Source: an uncultured Pelagibacteraceae bacterium (GTDB taxonomy: Bacteria; Pseudomonadota; Alphaproteobacteria; Pelagibacterales; Pelagibacteraceae). From it: a DNA stretch of 64,000 bases. The notes beneath the pieces were generated by a model. The model was not told where the DNA came from. It was given only the letters and a program-made list of their open reading frames with translations, and made no database searches. A program made the position numbers and the translations under genes. The DNA lies in NCBI GenBank assembly GCA_902597895.1, contig CACJZM010000002.1:22635-86634 (forward strand). The letters are read 5' to 3'. This document shows, piece by piece, positions 9,233 through 17,227 of this stretch. Within the stretch, counting starts at the first letter, position 1; each line of letters opens with the position of its first letter.

Positions 9233-10730
9233 AAGTAAAAATAGTTTAAAATTAAAACAGGCAAAATTAGCTATAATAGACATTGGATCAAACTCTATAA
9301 GAATGCTAATTTATGAGGATTTCAGTTCTTCTCGTGTGCCTTTTTTTAATGAAAAAGCAGTTTGTGAACTTGGAAAAAACTTAGATAAATCCAAAAAGCT
9401 TCATAAATCCGGTGCTGAATATGCTTTAAAAGTTTTAAAAAGATTTTCTGAAATTTTAAATGTTTCAAAAATCACAAATCTAAAAATCATTGCAACAGCA
9501 GTTATAAGAGAAGCAACTGATACAAAACCTTTTATTGATGAAGTTGAAAAACTTTTTAAAACTAAGATTAATATATTATCAGGCGAAGAAGAAGCTACAT
9601 GCACAGCTGAGGGAGTAAAAATAGGTTTTGAAAATGTTGATGGATTAGTTGCTGATCTTGGAGGTGGTAGTTTAGAATTAGCTCGAGTTGAAAACAATAT
9701 AGTAACCAATAAAACCTCATTACCTGTTGGTGTTTTAAGATTATTAAATAATCCTATAATTAAAAAAAGAAATTTAGCAAAATATATTAAAAAATTATTA
9801 AAAGAAGAAAAATGGCTTTCAAAAAAAAGATTTAATAATTTATATTTAGTTGGAGGTACTTGGCGATCATTATTTAAATTACATCTTTTTCAAAATAATC
9901 ATCCGGTACATATAATTCATCAATATAGTATTGATAATAATGTTTTATCTAAGTTTGTTGAAAAAATTTCTTCTTTTAATAAATCTAAACTTAAAACAGT
10001 TGAGTATATTTCAAAATCTAGAACACCATATTTACCTTATAGTTGCATTATACTGGATGAAATTATGAGAGCTACAAATCCAAAAAATATTATTTGTTCT
10101 ATAAGTGGTTTGCGTGAAGGTTCTTTATCAATTGACTATTTTAAAGATGTAAAAGAATCAGAAATTTTTCATAAAGCTCTTGAGAATGTTGCAAAAAAAA
10201 GAGGTGATTTAGGATCGAATTATAAAAAATATTATGATTTTATTCAGCCAGTTTTTGAAGGAAATGAGCACTTTAATAAGAAGTTATTATATTTGTCATG
10301 TGTATTAAGTCATATGGATTGGGGATTAGGCGCATTTCAAAAAGCCGAATTAGTATTTCAAGAAACGATTAACACCCCATTACTTAGATTAACTCACAAA
10401 GAAAGAATACAATTAGCTTTATCATGCTATTGGCGGTACTGTAGTATCAAGTACAATCCAAAGATTGAGTATCTAACTTTTTTGAATAATAATGAAATTT
10501 TTTCAAGCAAACAAGTTGGAGCAGCATTGAGATTTTCACAATCATTGACCTCGATATCTACGATATTTCTTGAAGAGTTTAAATTGTATAAAAGAGGTAA
10601 TGCTGTATTTTTAAAAATTCCATCACAACATCAAGAAATAATTTCAAAACAAGTTACCAAAAGATTTAAAGCTCTTGCTAGAGAATTATTTTTAGAACCA
10701 AGAGTAATTTATTCAAATAATTCAAAATAA
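9219..10730 (+). CDS. ppx: Exopolyphosphatase / Ppx-GppA family phosphatase
   Basis: Hydrolyses polyphosphate ends and/or pppGpp, 503 residues. The sugar-kinase/actin-like fold shows the first phosphate loop DIGSNSIRML (about 21-30) and the second ADLGGGSLEL (about 144-153). A C-terminal helical HD-like region (about 315-500) is present, so it is a long-form enzyme. The start is GTG inside the end of ppk. The ppk-ppx pair sets polyphosphate turnover; choice between Ppx and GppA activity cannot be made from sequence alone. Confidence 0.88.
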   Translation: MEVIKSKNSLKLKQAKLAIIDIGSNSIRMLIYEDFSSSRVPFFNEKAVCELGKNLDKSKKLHKSGAEYALKVLKRFSEILNVSKITNLKIIATAVIREATDTKPFIDEVEKLFKTKINILSGEEEATCTAEGVKIGFENVDGLVADLGGGSLELARVENNIVTNKTSLPVGVLRLLNNPIIKKRNLAKYIKKLLKEEKWLSKKRFNNLYLVGGTWRSLFKLHLFQNNHPVHIIHQYSIDNNVLSKFVEKISSFNKSKLKTVEYISKSRTPYLPYSCIILDEIMRATNPKNIICSISGLREGSLSIDYFKDVKESEIFHKALENVAKKRGDLGSNYKKYYDFIQPVFEGNEHFNKKLLYLSCVLSHMDWGLGAFQKAELVFQETINTPLLRLTHKERIQLALSCYWRYCSIKYNPKIEYLTFLNNNEIFSSKQVGAALRFSQSLTSISTIFLEEFKLYKRGNAVFLKIPSQHQEIISKQVTKRFKALARELFLEPRVIYSNNSK

Positions 10731-10797
10731 ACTGAAATTAATTAAACTTTAATAATAAGTAAAAATTTCTGTAACTTAATTTTTTTAAGGTGATTTG

Positions 10798-10838
10798 CAA
10801 AATTTAAATATTTATTATTTTCCCCTGTTTAAATTTTG
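10798..10838. other. Inverted repeat with 11-bp perfect arms
   Basis: CAAAATTTAAA (10798-10808) and TTTAAATTTTG (10828-10838) are perfect inverse complements with a 19-base loop containing TCCCC. It lies between the convergent ppx and the lysine-rich gene, just before a second hairpin. AT-rich arms make chance possible; it may be part of a bidirectional terminator. Confidence 0.4.
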
Positions 10839-10849
10839 TTAATTAGCTA

Positions 10850-10883
10850 CTTTCTTCCTTCTCTTAAATGAGAAGGGAGAAAG
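10850..10883. terminator. Strong stem-loop between convergent genes
   Basis: A 14-bp stem (10850-10863 with 10870-10883, one T-G wobble) closes a six-base TTAAAT loop. It sits between the ends of ppx (+) and the lysine-rich gene (-). No clean T-run follows on the plus strand, so it may be a bidirectional terminator, an mRNA-stabilising end or part of a small RNA. Confidence 0.5.
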
Positions 10884-10894
10884 ACGATTTGGAA

Positions 10895-11104
10895 TTAATT
10901 ATTTATAGATGCAGAGGACTCCTCTGCATTTTTCTTAGCAAGCTTTTTTGCTTTTTTTTCTGCAGCCTTTTTTTCTAAACCAGCAATTTTAATATTAACT
11001 TTTGCCAATTTTTTTTCTTTAGCCGTAATTTTATTTTTCAAGATATCAATTGCTTTTAAAATTTTTGTTTTTTTCTTCTCATTTTTTTTTAACTTTTTTC
11101 CCAT
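10895..11104 (-). CDS. Small lysine/alanine-rich basic protein
   Basis: A 69-residue protein that is about one third lysine, with alternating K, A and E and a single predicted coiled helix, ending in an acidic-polar tail. I chose the ATG at 11104 because GGAGG lies six bases upstream; the TTG at 11116 would place that site inside the gene. Composition resembles histone-H1-like or nucleoid-associated tails, but there is no recognisable domain. It stands alone between stem-loops and a Nudix gene. Function unknown; nucleic-acid binding is only a guess from charge. Confidence 0.65.
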   Translation of the reverse strand: MGKKLKKNEKKKTKILKAIDILKNKITAKEKKLAKVNIKIAGLEKKAAEKKAKKLAKKNAEESSASINN

Positions 11105-11183
11105 GTTTGCCTCCAAATTATTAGAAGATCAATTTAATCACATAAATCATAAATCTGAAAGTTAATTTGATACAACCTGTAGT

Positions 11184-11675
11184 TTACTGATTATCTAGAT
11201 TTTTTATTAAATATAAAAACATTGCAATATGAGAACTATTATTAAATTTTTGATTAAATATTAATTTAAATATGTCGCTTTTATTAAACAGATGAATTCT
11301 AATACCTTTTTCTGGCTTTGAAATTTTAATTAAGTCTTTTGTATAATAACCGGTAATTTTAGTAGTTAATCGCCCTGGCTCTGTATAAAAAGTTATTATT
11401 TTTCTCAATTTTGATCTTGATCTATATCCTGTTTCTTCTTTTAATTCCTTATGCGCTGATTGCAAAGTTGTTTCCTTTTTTTCTACTATGCCTGAAGGAA
11501 ACTCATAATTAATTTTATTAATTGGAACTCTTTTTTGAGAAACTACCATATATTTGTTGTTAATCTTTGGTATTACTAATGAAAGATTAGATGTTTTAAG
11601 ATAATGATAAAACTCTTTTTTCTTAAATTTTTTGTTAATTAAACTTATTTGATTGGTAAGTTTTATATTTTTCAA
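11184..11675 (-). CDS. Nudix hydrolase
   Basis: A 163-residue Nudix enzyme. The Nudix box follows GX5EX7(R/K)EUXEEXGU in the stretch from GIVEKKE to KELKEETGY (about residues 62-84), with Lys in place of the usual Arg. A downstream TEPGRLTTKITGYY segment is typical of ADP-sugar pyrophosphatase-like Nudix proteins, so a nucleoside-diphosphate sugar is a possible substrate. The start is TTG, overlapping the TGA of the aquaporin gene (TTGA), so it is translationally coupled to the arsC-aquaporin group. Confidence 0.8.
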   Translation of the reverse strand: MKNIKLTNQISLINKKFKKKEFYHYLKTSNLSLVIPKINNKYMVVSQKRVPINKINYEFPSGIVEKKETTLQSAHKELKEETGYRSRSKLRKIITFYTEPGRLTTKITGYYTKDLIKISKPEKGIRIHLFNKSDIFKLIFNQKFNNSSHIAMFLYLIKNLDNQ

Positions 11676-12331
11676 TTTTTCTCTAAAAATAACTTTTTAA
11701 CAATAAATACAGCAATTAACATTCCCACAAGTTCAGCTAAAATATAATAAGGAGTGTTTAAATAACTAATACCAGTAAAAGACTCTGTAAATGTTCTGGC
11801 AATTGCAACAGCTGGATTTGCAAAAGAAGTTGAAGAAGTAAACCAATAACCAGCAGTAATATAAAGACCAACACTAGCTGCAACAGCAATTTTGCCTGAC
11901 TTCATGGAGCCGAAAATTATTATTATAAGCCCCAATGTTGCTATTACCTCAGATGTAAATATGTAAATTCCATCTCTTGACTTAGTAGATAATTCATAAA
12001 TTTCATGTTCAAAAAAGAAATTTGCTAAACCAACACCAATCAAGCAACCTAGCAATTGAGCAATGATATAGTAGGGTAATAGTTTCTTTTTTAATTTACC
12101 TGTTATTGCCATTGCGATACTTACAAATGGATTAAAGTGAGCTCCTGATACATCAGCAAATACTGTAATAAGCACAAATAAACCTGCTCCTGTTGCTATT
12201 GTGTTTGCAATTAACATCACAGCAACGTCATTAGTTAGGTTTTCAGCCATTAAACCTGAGCCAACAATAATCATTACTAAAAAACAACTGCCTAATAGTT
12301 CAGCAAGAAAATAACGACTTTTATTTTTCAT
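11672..12331 (-). CDS. MIP-family aquaglyceroporin, arsenic-associated
   Basis: Six-helix channel protein of 219 residues. The first half-helix motif is GAHFNPFVS (NPF rather than NPA) and the second is FANPAVAIAR (normal NPA). It overlaps arsC by 11 bases. In rhizobia a similar aquaporin (AqpS) next to arsC lets arsenite out of the cell by facilitated diffusion, and I infer that role here from context. A general water/glycerol or small-solute channel is the alternative. No ArsB or Acr3 pump is seen nearby. Confidence 0.82.
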   Translation of the reverse strand: MKNKSRYFLAELLGSCFLVMIIVGSGLMAENLTNDVAVMLIANTIATGAGLFVLITVFADVSGAHFNPFVSIAMAITGKLKKKLLPYYIIAQLLGCLIGVGLANFFFEHEIYELSTKSRDGIYIFTSEVIATLGLIIIIFGSMKSGKIAVAASVGLYITAGYWFTSSTSFANPAVAIARTFTESFTGISYLNTPYYILAELVGMLIAVFIVKKLFLEKN

Positions 12332-12752
12332 TTATTAGTTCCTTTATTCTTTTATGAATATTATTATAAACTTTTTCAATTATTTCATCTTTTTGATTTA
12401 AATCATTTGCTTCATTAAGTAATTTTACAGGATCTTCTATATCCCAATGAATTATCTGATCTTTATTTGGCCAAATAGGGCAGACTTCGTTATTGGCATT
12501 ATTACAAACTGTAATCACGTAATCCATTTTAATTTGACTATTAACGAACTCATTAAAATTTTTAGATCTATAATTTGAAAGATCATAATGTTTTGATAAT
12601 AAATAATTCTTCACATCTTCATTAATTTTTCCTGTTGGGTTACTCCCAGCACTAAAACCTTTATATAAATCCTCATACTCGTTATTTATTATACTTTCAG
12701 CAATAATACTTCTCGCCGAATTACCTGTGCATACGAACAATATATTCTTCAT
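12321..12752 (-). CDS. arsC: Arsenate reductase, LMW phosphatase type
   Basis: Low-molecular-weight tyrosine-phosphatase fold, 143 residues. The P-loop CTGNSAR has nucleophile C8 and R14. Two further cysteines, C83 (VITVCNN) and C91 (EVCPIWP), match the C8-C82-C89 relay of thioredoxin-coupled arsenate reductases, and the acid Asp lies in HWDIEDP. It therefore fits arsenate reductase rather than a protein tyrosine phosphatase. It abuts the small membrane protein upstream (no gap) and overlaps the aquaporin downstream. Confidence 0.88.
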   Translation of the reverse strand: MKNILFVCTGNSARSIIAESIINNEYEDLYKGFSAGSNPTGKINEDVKNYLLSKHYDLSNYRSKNFNEFVNSQIKMDYVITVCNNANNEVCPIWPNKDQIIHWDIEDPVKLLNEANDLNQKDEIIEKVYNNIHKRIKELINEK

Positions 12753-12974
12753 CTAAAAAATAACTTTATAAATACCAATTACAAACAATGGAATTTGTAA
12801 TCCAAAGTTAGTAAGTATCGCTTTATCTTTGCTCATAAATCCTGCAATAGTCCATCCAACAACTCCTAATCCATGAAAATATATATTTAATGGATATATA
12901 TTTAAATTTGTAAGAAGTATTCCTACTAAAACTAAAAACGTACTGATCCACTTTAGATATTTTTTTATAAACAT
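12753..12974 (-). CDS. Small membrane protein (about three helices)
   Basis: A 73-residue hydrophobic protein with probable membrane helices at about 8-25, 31-48 and 54-72 and a short basic N-terminus. It resembles small alphaproteobacterial proteins of unknown function (possibly DUF6552, from memory). It is the first gene of the minus-strand group leading into arsC, with GGAAAT as a weak ribosome binding site. No function can be assigned. Confidence 0.7.
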   Translation of the reverse strand: MFIKKYLKWISTFLVLVGILLTNLNIYPLNIYFHGLGVVGWTIAGFMSKDKAILTNFGLQIPLFVIGIYKVIF

Positions 12975-13032
12975 AAAATTTCCTTTCGTTATTATTATTT
13001 CAGTTATGTTAAGAATTTATTAAAATAAAGGA

Positions 13033-13434
13033 TTATCTACACTTTTTACATAATCCAAAAAACTCAAGATTATATTTACTATATTTCATACCATCTTTGT
13101 CTTTGAAATTAGCTAAGTATTTAGAAAGACCTGCGCTACTTATTTCTGTTACTTTTTCACAAATCTCGCAGATTGAAAACGCAGTAGCTTTAGCTACCTG
13201 ACAACTCGAATTATGGCAGGCAATAAAGGCATTTCGACTTTCAATTTTATGAATTTTTCCTATTTCAACTAATTTATCTAAGGCTCTATAAACCTGTAAC
13301 GGAGCTTTAATACCTTTTTTTTGAACATTAAAAAGAATTGTATAAGCTTTTAATGGTTCAGGAGATTTATCTATTAAATCGAAAATAATCTGCTGATTTT
13401 TTGAAAGATTATGTTCTTTATGCATTTTGTTCAT
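13033..13434 (-). CDS. zur: Fur-family zinc uptake regulator Zur
   Basis: Fur-superfamily metalloregulator of 133 residues. The winged helix covers about 10-70 (APLQVYRALDKLVEIGKIHKI). The dimer domain has the structural zinc site C89/C92 (CEIC) and C129/C132 (CKKC), with C73, H74 and C78 in the region of the regulatory site. It follows znuB by 15 bases on the same strand, and two matching operator palindromes lie upstream of znuC, which points to zinc rather than iron. It should repress znuCB-zur and znuA when zinc is sufficient. Confidence 0.88.
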   Translation of the reverse strand: MNKMHKEHNLSKNQQIIFDLIDKSPEPLKAYTILFNVQKKGIKAPLQVYRALDKLVEIGKIHKIESRNAFIACHNSSCQVAKATAFSICEICEKVTEISSAGLSKYLANFKDKDGMKYSKYNLEFFGLCKKCR

Positions 13435-13449
13435 ATTACCGATTCCTTC

Positions 13450-14253
13450 TCAATTTTTCAATTTAATCGTTTGTTTTATTTTTAAAAGTGAAAGTATAAA
13501 TAGAAATAAAGCTGCAGCCACAATTGATGGTCCTGAAGGTGTATTAAATTCTAATGATGAAAATAGACCGATTAAAACTGATAGCAAACCTCCAATAATT
13601 GAATATGTTACCATTTTTAATGGACTATCAGATATATTTCTAGCCATTGCTGCTGGTATGATTAACATTCCTGTAATTAATAATAAACCTACCATTTTGA
13701 TTGATATAGCAATAATAGCTGCCATTAAAATTGTAAATATAGCTTTAGCTCTATCAGGATTTAAACCTTCAGCTTCAGCTAATTCATAATTTACTGTTGA
13801 TGCAAACAATGGTTTCCATATTAATTTAAGTATCAGTAATATTAAAGCACCACCAAACCATATAATATATATGTCGTTAACGGTTACAGCTAAAATATCT
13901 CCAAATAACAATCCCATGATGTCAAATCTTATAAATGTTAAAAAACCAATAACTACAAGACCAACAGCTAATGAAGAATGTGCTAAAAGACCTAGTAAAG
14001 CGTCACCAGGAAGATTAGTTTTATTTTGTAGTTGAACTAAAATTAAAGCTATTAAAGATGAAGTTATAAATACAGAAAAAGCAATATTAAATTCTAAAGA
14101 ATAAGCAATAGTAACACCAAGTAGGGCAGAGTGAGCAAGAGTATCACCAAAATACGACAATCTTCTCCATATTACAAAGCAACCTAGAGGTCCTGTAACA
14201 AATGCAACACCAATTCCTGCAAAAAGAGCTCTTATAAAAAAATCATCAAACAT
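13450..14253 (-). CDS. znuB: Zinc ABC transporter permease ZnuB
   Basis: Membrane component of the high-affinity zinc importer, 267 residues with about eight helices (ABC-3 family). Family landmarks include GPLGCFVIWRRLSYFGDTLAHSALLG (starting near 21) and the conserved region around EAEGLNPDRAKAIF (about 159-172). It lies between znuC (one base away) and zur, forming the order znuC-znuB-zur. Confidence 0.93.
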   Translation of the reverse strand: MFDDFFIRALFAGIGVAFVTGPLGCFVIWRRLSYFGDTLAHSALLGVTIAYSLEFNIAFSVFITSSLIALILVQLQNKTNLPGDALLGLLAHSSLAVGLVVIGFLTFIRFDIMGLLFGDILAVTVNDIYIIWFGGALILLILKLIWKPLFASTVNYELAEAEGLNPDRAKAIFTILMAAIIAISIKMVGLLLITGMLIIPAAMARNISDSPLKMVTYSIIGGLLSVLIGLFSSLEFNTPSGPSIVAAALFLFILSLLKIKQTIKLKN

Positions 14254-14254
14254 A

Positions 14255-15004
14255 TTAATTTTTTTGTTTTATACTTCCATCATTAGAATGAACATGGTCG
14301 TGTTTATGTTCATATCTAGATAGTATTTGAGAAGCTTGTTCTCCAAATAAAGCTTTGTATTCATTATTTTTTGCAACATCAATTGGAGATCCAGAGCAAC
14401 ATACGTGACCATTTAAACATACAACATGATCTGTAGCACTCATTACGGTGTGTAGGTCATGAGAAATTAATAAAATTCCACAATTTAATTTATCAGATAT
14501 TTCTTTAATCAATTTATAGAGAGCTATCTCTCCCGTAAAATCCACACCTTGAACTGGCTCATCAAGAACTAGTAATTCTGGTTTTTTTGAAATAGCTCTA
14601 GCAAGCAGTACCCTTTGAAACTCACCTCCAGATAGATTTCCTAAATTTTTATTTTTTAGATTTAAAACACCAGTTAATGTTAAAGCTTTATTTATTTCTT
14701 CATCTTTTAGATTTTCAGTTAAAACCATGAAATCATGTACCCTTAATGGCAATGTCCAATCTACAGAAATTTTTTGAGGCACATACCCAATTTTATCAGT
14801 AAATTTCTCTACATTACCCTCAATTTTTTTATAAATACCCAATGCAATCTTTGCGGTTGTGCTTTTACCAGATCCATTAGGGCCAATAAGAGTAACAATT
14901 TTACCTTTTTCTACTTCTAATGATACGCCTTGTACAAGCCATTTATCATTTTGACGTATACCTGCATTTTTTAATTTTACTAAAATATTATTTTCAGAGC
15001 TCAT
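14255..15004 (-). CDS. znuC: Zinc ABC transporter ATP-binding protein ZnuC
   Basis: ATPase of the zinc importer, 249 residues. Walker A GPNGSGKST is at about 38-46, signature NLSGGEFQRV at about 124-133, Walker B LLVLDEPVQG follows, and the switch is SHDLH. The His-containing C-terminal tail (YEHKHDHVHSND) is typical of ZnuC and hints at metal binding. It is the first gene of the minus-strand operon, behind the shared operator region. Confidence 0.93.
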   Translation of the reverse strand: MSSENNILVKLKNAGIRQNDKWLVQGVSLEVEKGKIVTLIGPNGSGKSTTAKIALGIYKKIEGNVEKFTDKIGYVPQKISVDWTLPLRVHDFMVLTENLKDEEINKALTLTGVLNLKNKNLGNLSGGEFQRVLLARAISKKPELLVLDEPVQGVDFTGEIALYKLIKEISDKLNCGILLISHDLHTVMSATDHVVCLNGHVCCSGSPIDVAKNNEYKALFGEQASQILSRYEHKHDHVHSNDGSIKQKN

Positions 15005-15025
15005 TTTATCACTTGACTTATTAAT

Positions 15026-15056
15026 GTTATATTATTACACAGCGTTATATTATAAC
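15026..15056. promoter_or_regulatory. Twin Zur-type operators in the znuC/znuA divergent region
   Basis: GTTATATTATAAC at 15044-15056 is a perfect 13-bp palindrome around the central T. GTTATATTATTAC at 15026-15038 is the same word with one change, centred 18 bp away. The GTTATAnTATAAC core is the established Zur box type of proteobacteria, and zur lies in the adjacent operon. One repressor region can control both divergent transcripts. Binding is inferred. Confidence 0.8.
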
Positions 15057-15076
15057 AACAACAAAATATTTTAATT

Positions 15077-16186
15077 ATGAAAAACTTAAAAAAATTGCCA
15101 TTTATCCTTACAATCATATCATTCTTGTCATTATTTTCATCAGTCAATGCTGAAATTAAGGTGGTAGCATCTATTAAACCTATACATTCATTAGCTAGTT
15201 ATTTAATGGATGGGGTTGCTAAGCCAGACTTAATAGTTGATGGATACTCTTCTCCACACGGTTTTGCACTTAAACCTTCTCACGCTAAAATGTTACAGAA
15301 CGCAGATATAATTTTTTGGGTAGGTGAAGATTTAGAGAATTTTTTGGTTAAACCTCTTAACTCAATAGCAAAAAAAGCTGAAAAAATAGAATTAATGGAG
15401 ATTAAAGGACTAGAAAAATTAAAGTTTAGAGAAAGAAATATTTTTGATGGTCATGAAGGTCATGATGAGCACGGACACGATGAAGATGGTCATAAAGAAG
15501 ATGATCATGATGAGCACGGACACGATGAAGATGGTCACAAAGAAGATGATCATGATGAGCACGGACACGAAGAAGATGGTCATAAAGAAGATGATCATGA
15601 CGACCACGGGCACGATGAAGATGGTCATAAAGAAGATGATCATGACGAACATGGACATGATGAACACGAAGGCCATGCGCATGGTGAGTATGACCCACAC
15701 ATTTGGTTAGATCCGGAAAATGCTAAAGTTATTTTAAATGAAATGGTTGAACATTTAATAGAAAATGATGAAAAAAATGCTTCAACTTATAAAAAGAATT
15801 TAAAAAAAGCTCAAAAAGATTTAGATAAACTTTTAAAAAAAGTAAAATCTGATCTAAATAAAGATTTTAAATCAATTGTTTTTCACGATGCATATCAATA
15901 CTTTGAAAAAAGATTTGATGTTAATGTGTTAGGTGCATTTACAGTAAATACAGATGTTATGCCAGGTGCTGAACAATTGGCAGAAATCAGAGAAATTATT
16001 GAACACGATAAGGTAAGTTGTATATTCTCTGAGCCTCAATTTAACCCAGACATAATTAATGCTGTGGCTAAAGATATGGATATTCAAACTGGAGTACTTG
16101 ATCCATTAGGTGCAACTTTAGATCCTGGTAAAGATTTATATTTTGATTTAATTAAAAATATGTCTAAATCTTTCAAAGGTTGTTAA
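15077..16186 (+). CDS. znuA: Zinc-binding periplasmic protein ZnuA with His-rich repeat loop
   Basis: Periplasmic zinc receptor, 369 residues. Signal peptide 1-25 ends VNA. The zinc ligands of the cluster A-I family are visible: His in SSPHGF (about 60), His in DPHIWLDP (about 213), His in VFHDAYQYF (about 274) and an acidic residue in the C-terminal lobe. Between lobes' first strands is a charged His/Asp/Glu loop (about 124-208) with four near-identical 15-residue repeats. No good ribosome binding site precedes the ATG. It is divergent from znuC. Confidence 0.93.
   Translation: MKNLKKLPFILTIISFLSLFSSVNAEIKVVASIKPIHSLASYLMDGVAKPDLIVDGYSSPHGFALKPSHAKMLQNADIIFWVGEDLENFLVKPLNSIAKKAEKIELMEIKGLEKLKFRERNIFDGHEGHDEHGHDEDGHKEDDHDEHGHDEDGHKEDDHDEHGHEEDGHKEDDHDDHGHDEDGHKEDDHDEHGHDEHEGHAHGEYDPHIWLDPENAKVILNEMVEHLIENDEKNASTYKKNLKKAQKDLDKLLKKVKSDLNKDFKSIVFHDAYQYFEKRFDVNVLGAFTVNTDVMPGAEQLAEIREIIEHDKVSCIFSEPQFNPDIINAVAKDMDIQTGVLDPLGATLDPGKDLYFDLIKNMSKSFKGC
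15461..15640 (+). repeat. Four tandem 45-bp repeats in znuA
   Basis: Units begin at 15461, 15506, 15551 and 15596, followed by a partial, diverged unit from 15641. Each encodes a 15-residue block with five His, two Gly, one Lys and seven Asp/Glu (starting HDEHGHDEDGHKEDD, with small changes). Units differ by only a few bases, suggesting recent slippage-type expansion or selection. The repeat also opens long meaningless frames on both strands. Confidence 0.95.
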
Positions 16187-16228
16187 TTTAAAATTGATCT
16201 TTTGTAATAAATAATATCTAATAAAGGG

Positions 16229-17227
16229 ATGAGTACAGTTTCCCTTACGTTAGATGCAATATTTGACCTAGCTAAAAAAACATTATTAGCAAATGAATGT
16301 AATGAAGAAACAGCATCAATACTTGCAGATTTAATAATGAAAGCTGAAAGAGATGGTTCATTATCTCATGGTCTATTTAGACTACCAGCTTATGTGACAG
16401 GACTTAAAAGTGGTAAAATAAATGGCAAAGGTAAACCAGAAGTTAAAAAAATATCACCAAGTGTAATAAAAGTTTCAGGAAATAATTGTTTAGCTCCTGT
16501 AGTTTTAAATAAAGGTATTCCAGAATTAGTAAAAGCTGCAAAAGAAAATGGAGTAGCAGTTTTAGCTATTAATAATTCACATCATATGGCTGCTATGTGG
16601 CCTGAAACAGAAATGATAGCAGAGCAAGGGTTAGTAGCTTTTGCTTGCACATCTTACAAACCTGCTGTTGCACCCGCTGGAGCAACAAAAGCATTATTTG
16701 GAACAAATCCAATTTCCTTTGCTTGGCCAAGAAAAGGAAAAACACCAGTTGTGTATGATATGGCAACTGCATCAATGGCAATGGGTGAAGTACAAGTTGC
16801 TAAAAGGGAAGGTCACAAAGTACCTCTTGGTACAGGATTGACTAAAGATGGTAAAGAAACCACGGACCCTGGTGAAATAGTTGATGGTGGAGTTTTACTA
16901 CCGTTTGGAGGCTATAAGGGCTCTGGAATTGCTATGATGGTCGAATTAATGGCAGGAGCCTTAGTTGGAGATAATTTTAGTTTTGAAACAGCTGCAAAAG
17001 ATAATAATGATGGTGGCCCACCAAGTGGTGGTGAATTTATTTTAGCAATATCACCAGATAAACTATCTGGAAATGATTGGAATAAACATGCAGATGAATT
17101 TTTTGAAAAAATGAAATCTATGGATGGTGTAAGGTTACCAGGTGAAAGAAGACATAAAAATAGATTAGACAAAGGTCCAAGAAATATAAATGAAGAATTG
17201 GTAAATAAAATTAAATCTTTAAGCTAA
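16229..17227 (+). CDS. Ldh2-family NAD(P)H-dependent imine/keto-acid reductase
   Basis: A 332-residue member of the malate/L-lactate dehydrogenase (Ldh2/YlbC) fold. The catalytic His region is INNSHHMAAMWPE (about 110-122) and the nucleotide-binding part includes LFGTNPISFAWPR (about 154-166). Those words are closest, from memory, to delta1-piperideine-2-carboxylate/pyrroline-2-carboxylate reductases (DpkA type) that act in D-lysine or hydroxyproline catabolism; malate, sulfolactate or ureidoglycolate dehydrogenase are alternatives. It stands alone, overlapping convergent xthA by 9 bases. Confidence 0.75.
   Translation: MSTVSLTLDAIFDLAKKTLLANECNEETASILADLIMKAERDGSLSHGLFRLPAYVTGLKSGKINGKGKPEVKKISPSVIKVSGNNCLAPVVLNKGIPELVKAAKENGVAVLAINNSHHMAAMWPETEMIAEQGLVAFACTSYKPAVAPAGATKALFGTNPISFAWPRKGKTPVVYDMATASMAMGEVQVAKREGHKVPLGTGLTKDGKETTDPGEIVDGGVLLPFGGYKGSGIAMMVELMAGALVGDNFSFETAAKDNNDGGPPSGGEFILAISPDKLSGNDWNKHADEFFEKMKSMDGVRLPGERRHKNRLDKGPRNINEELVNKIKSLS

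Noticed and set aside
15419..15710. Long open frames on both strands over the znuA repeat
   Set aside because: They are by-products of a 45-bp repeat (a multiple of three with no stops in several frames); only the ZnuA frame continues as a known protein.
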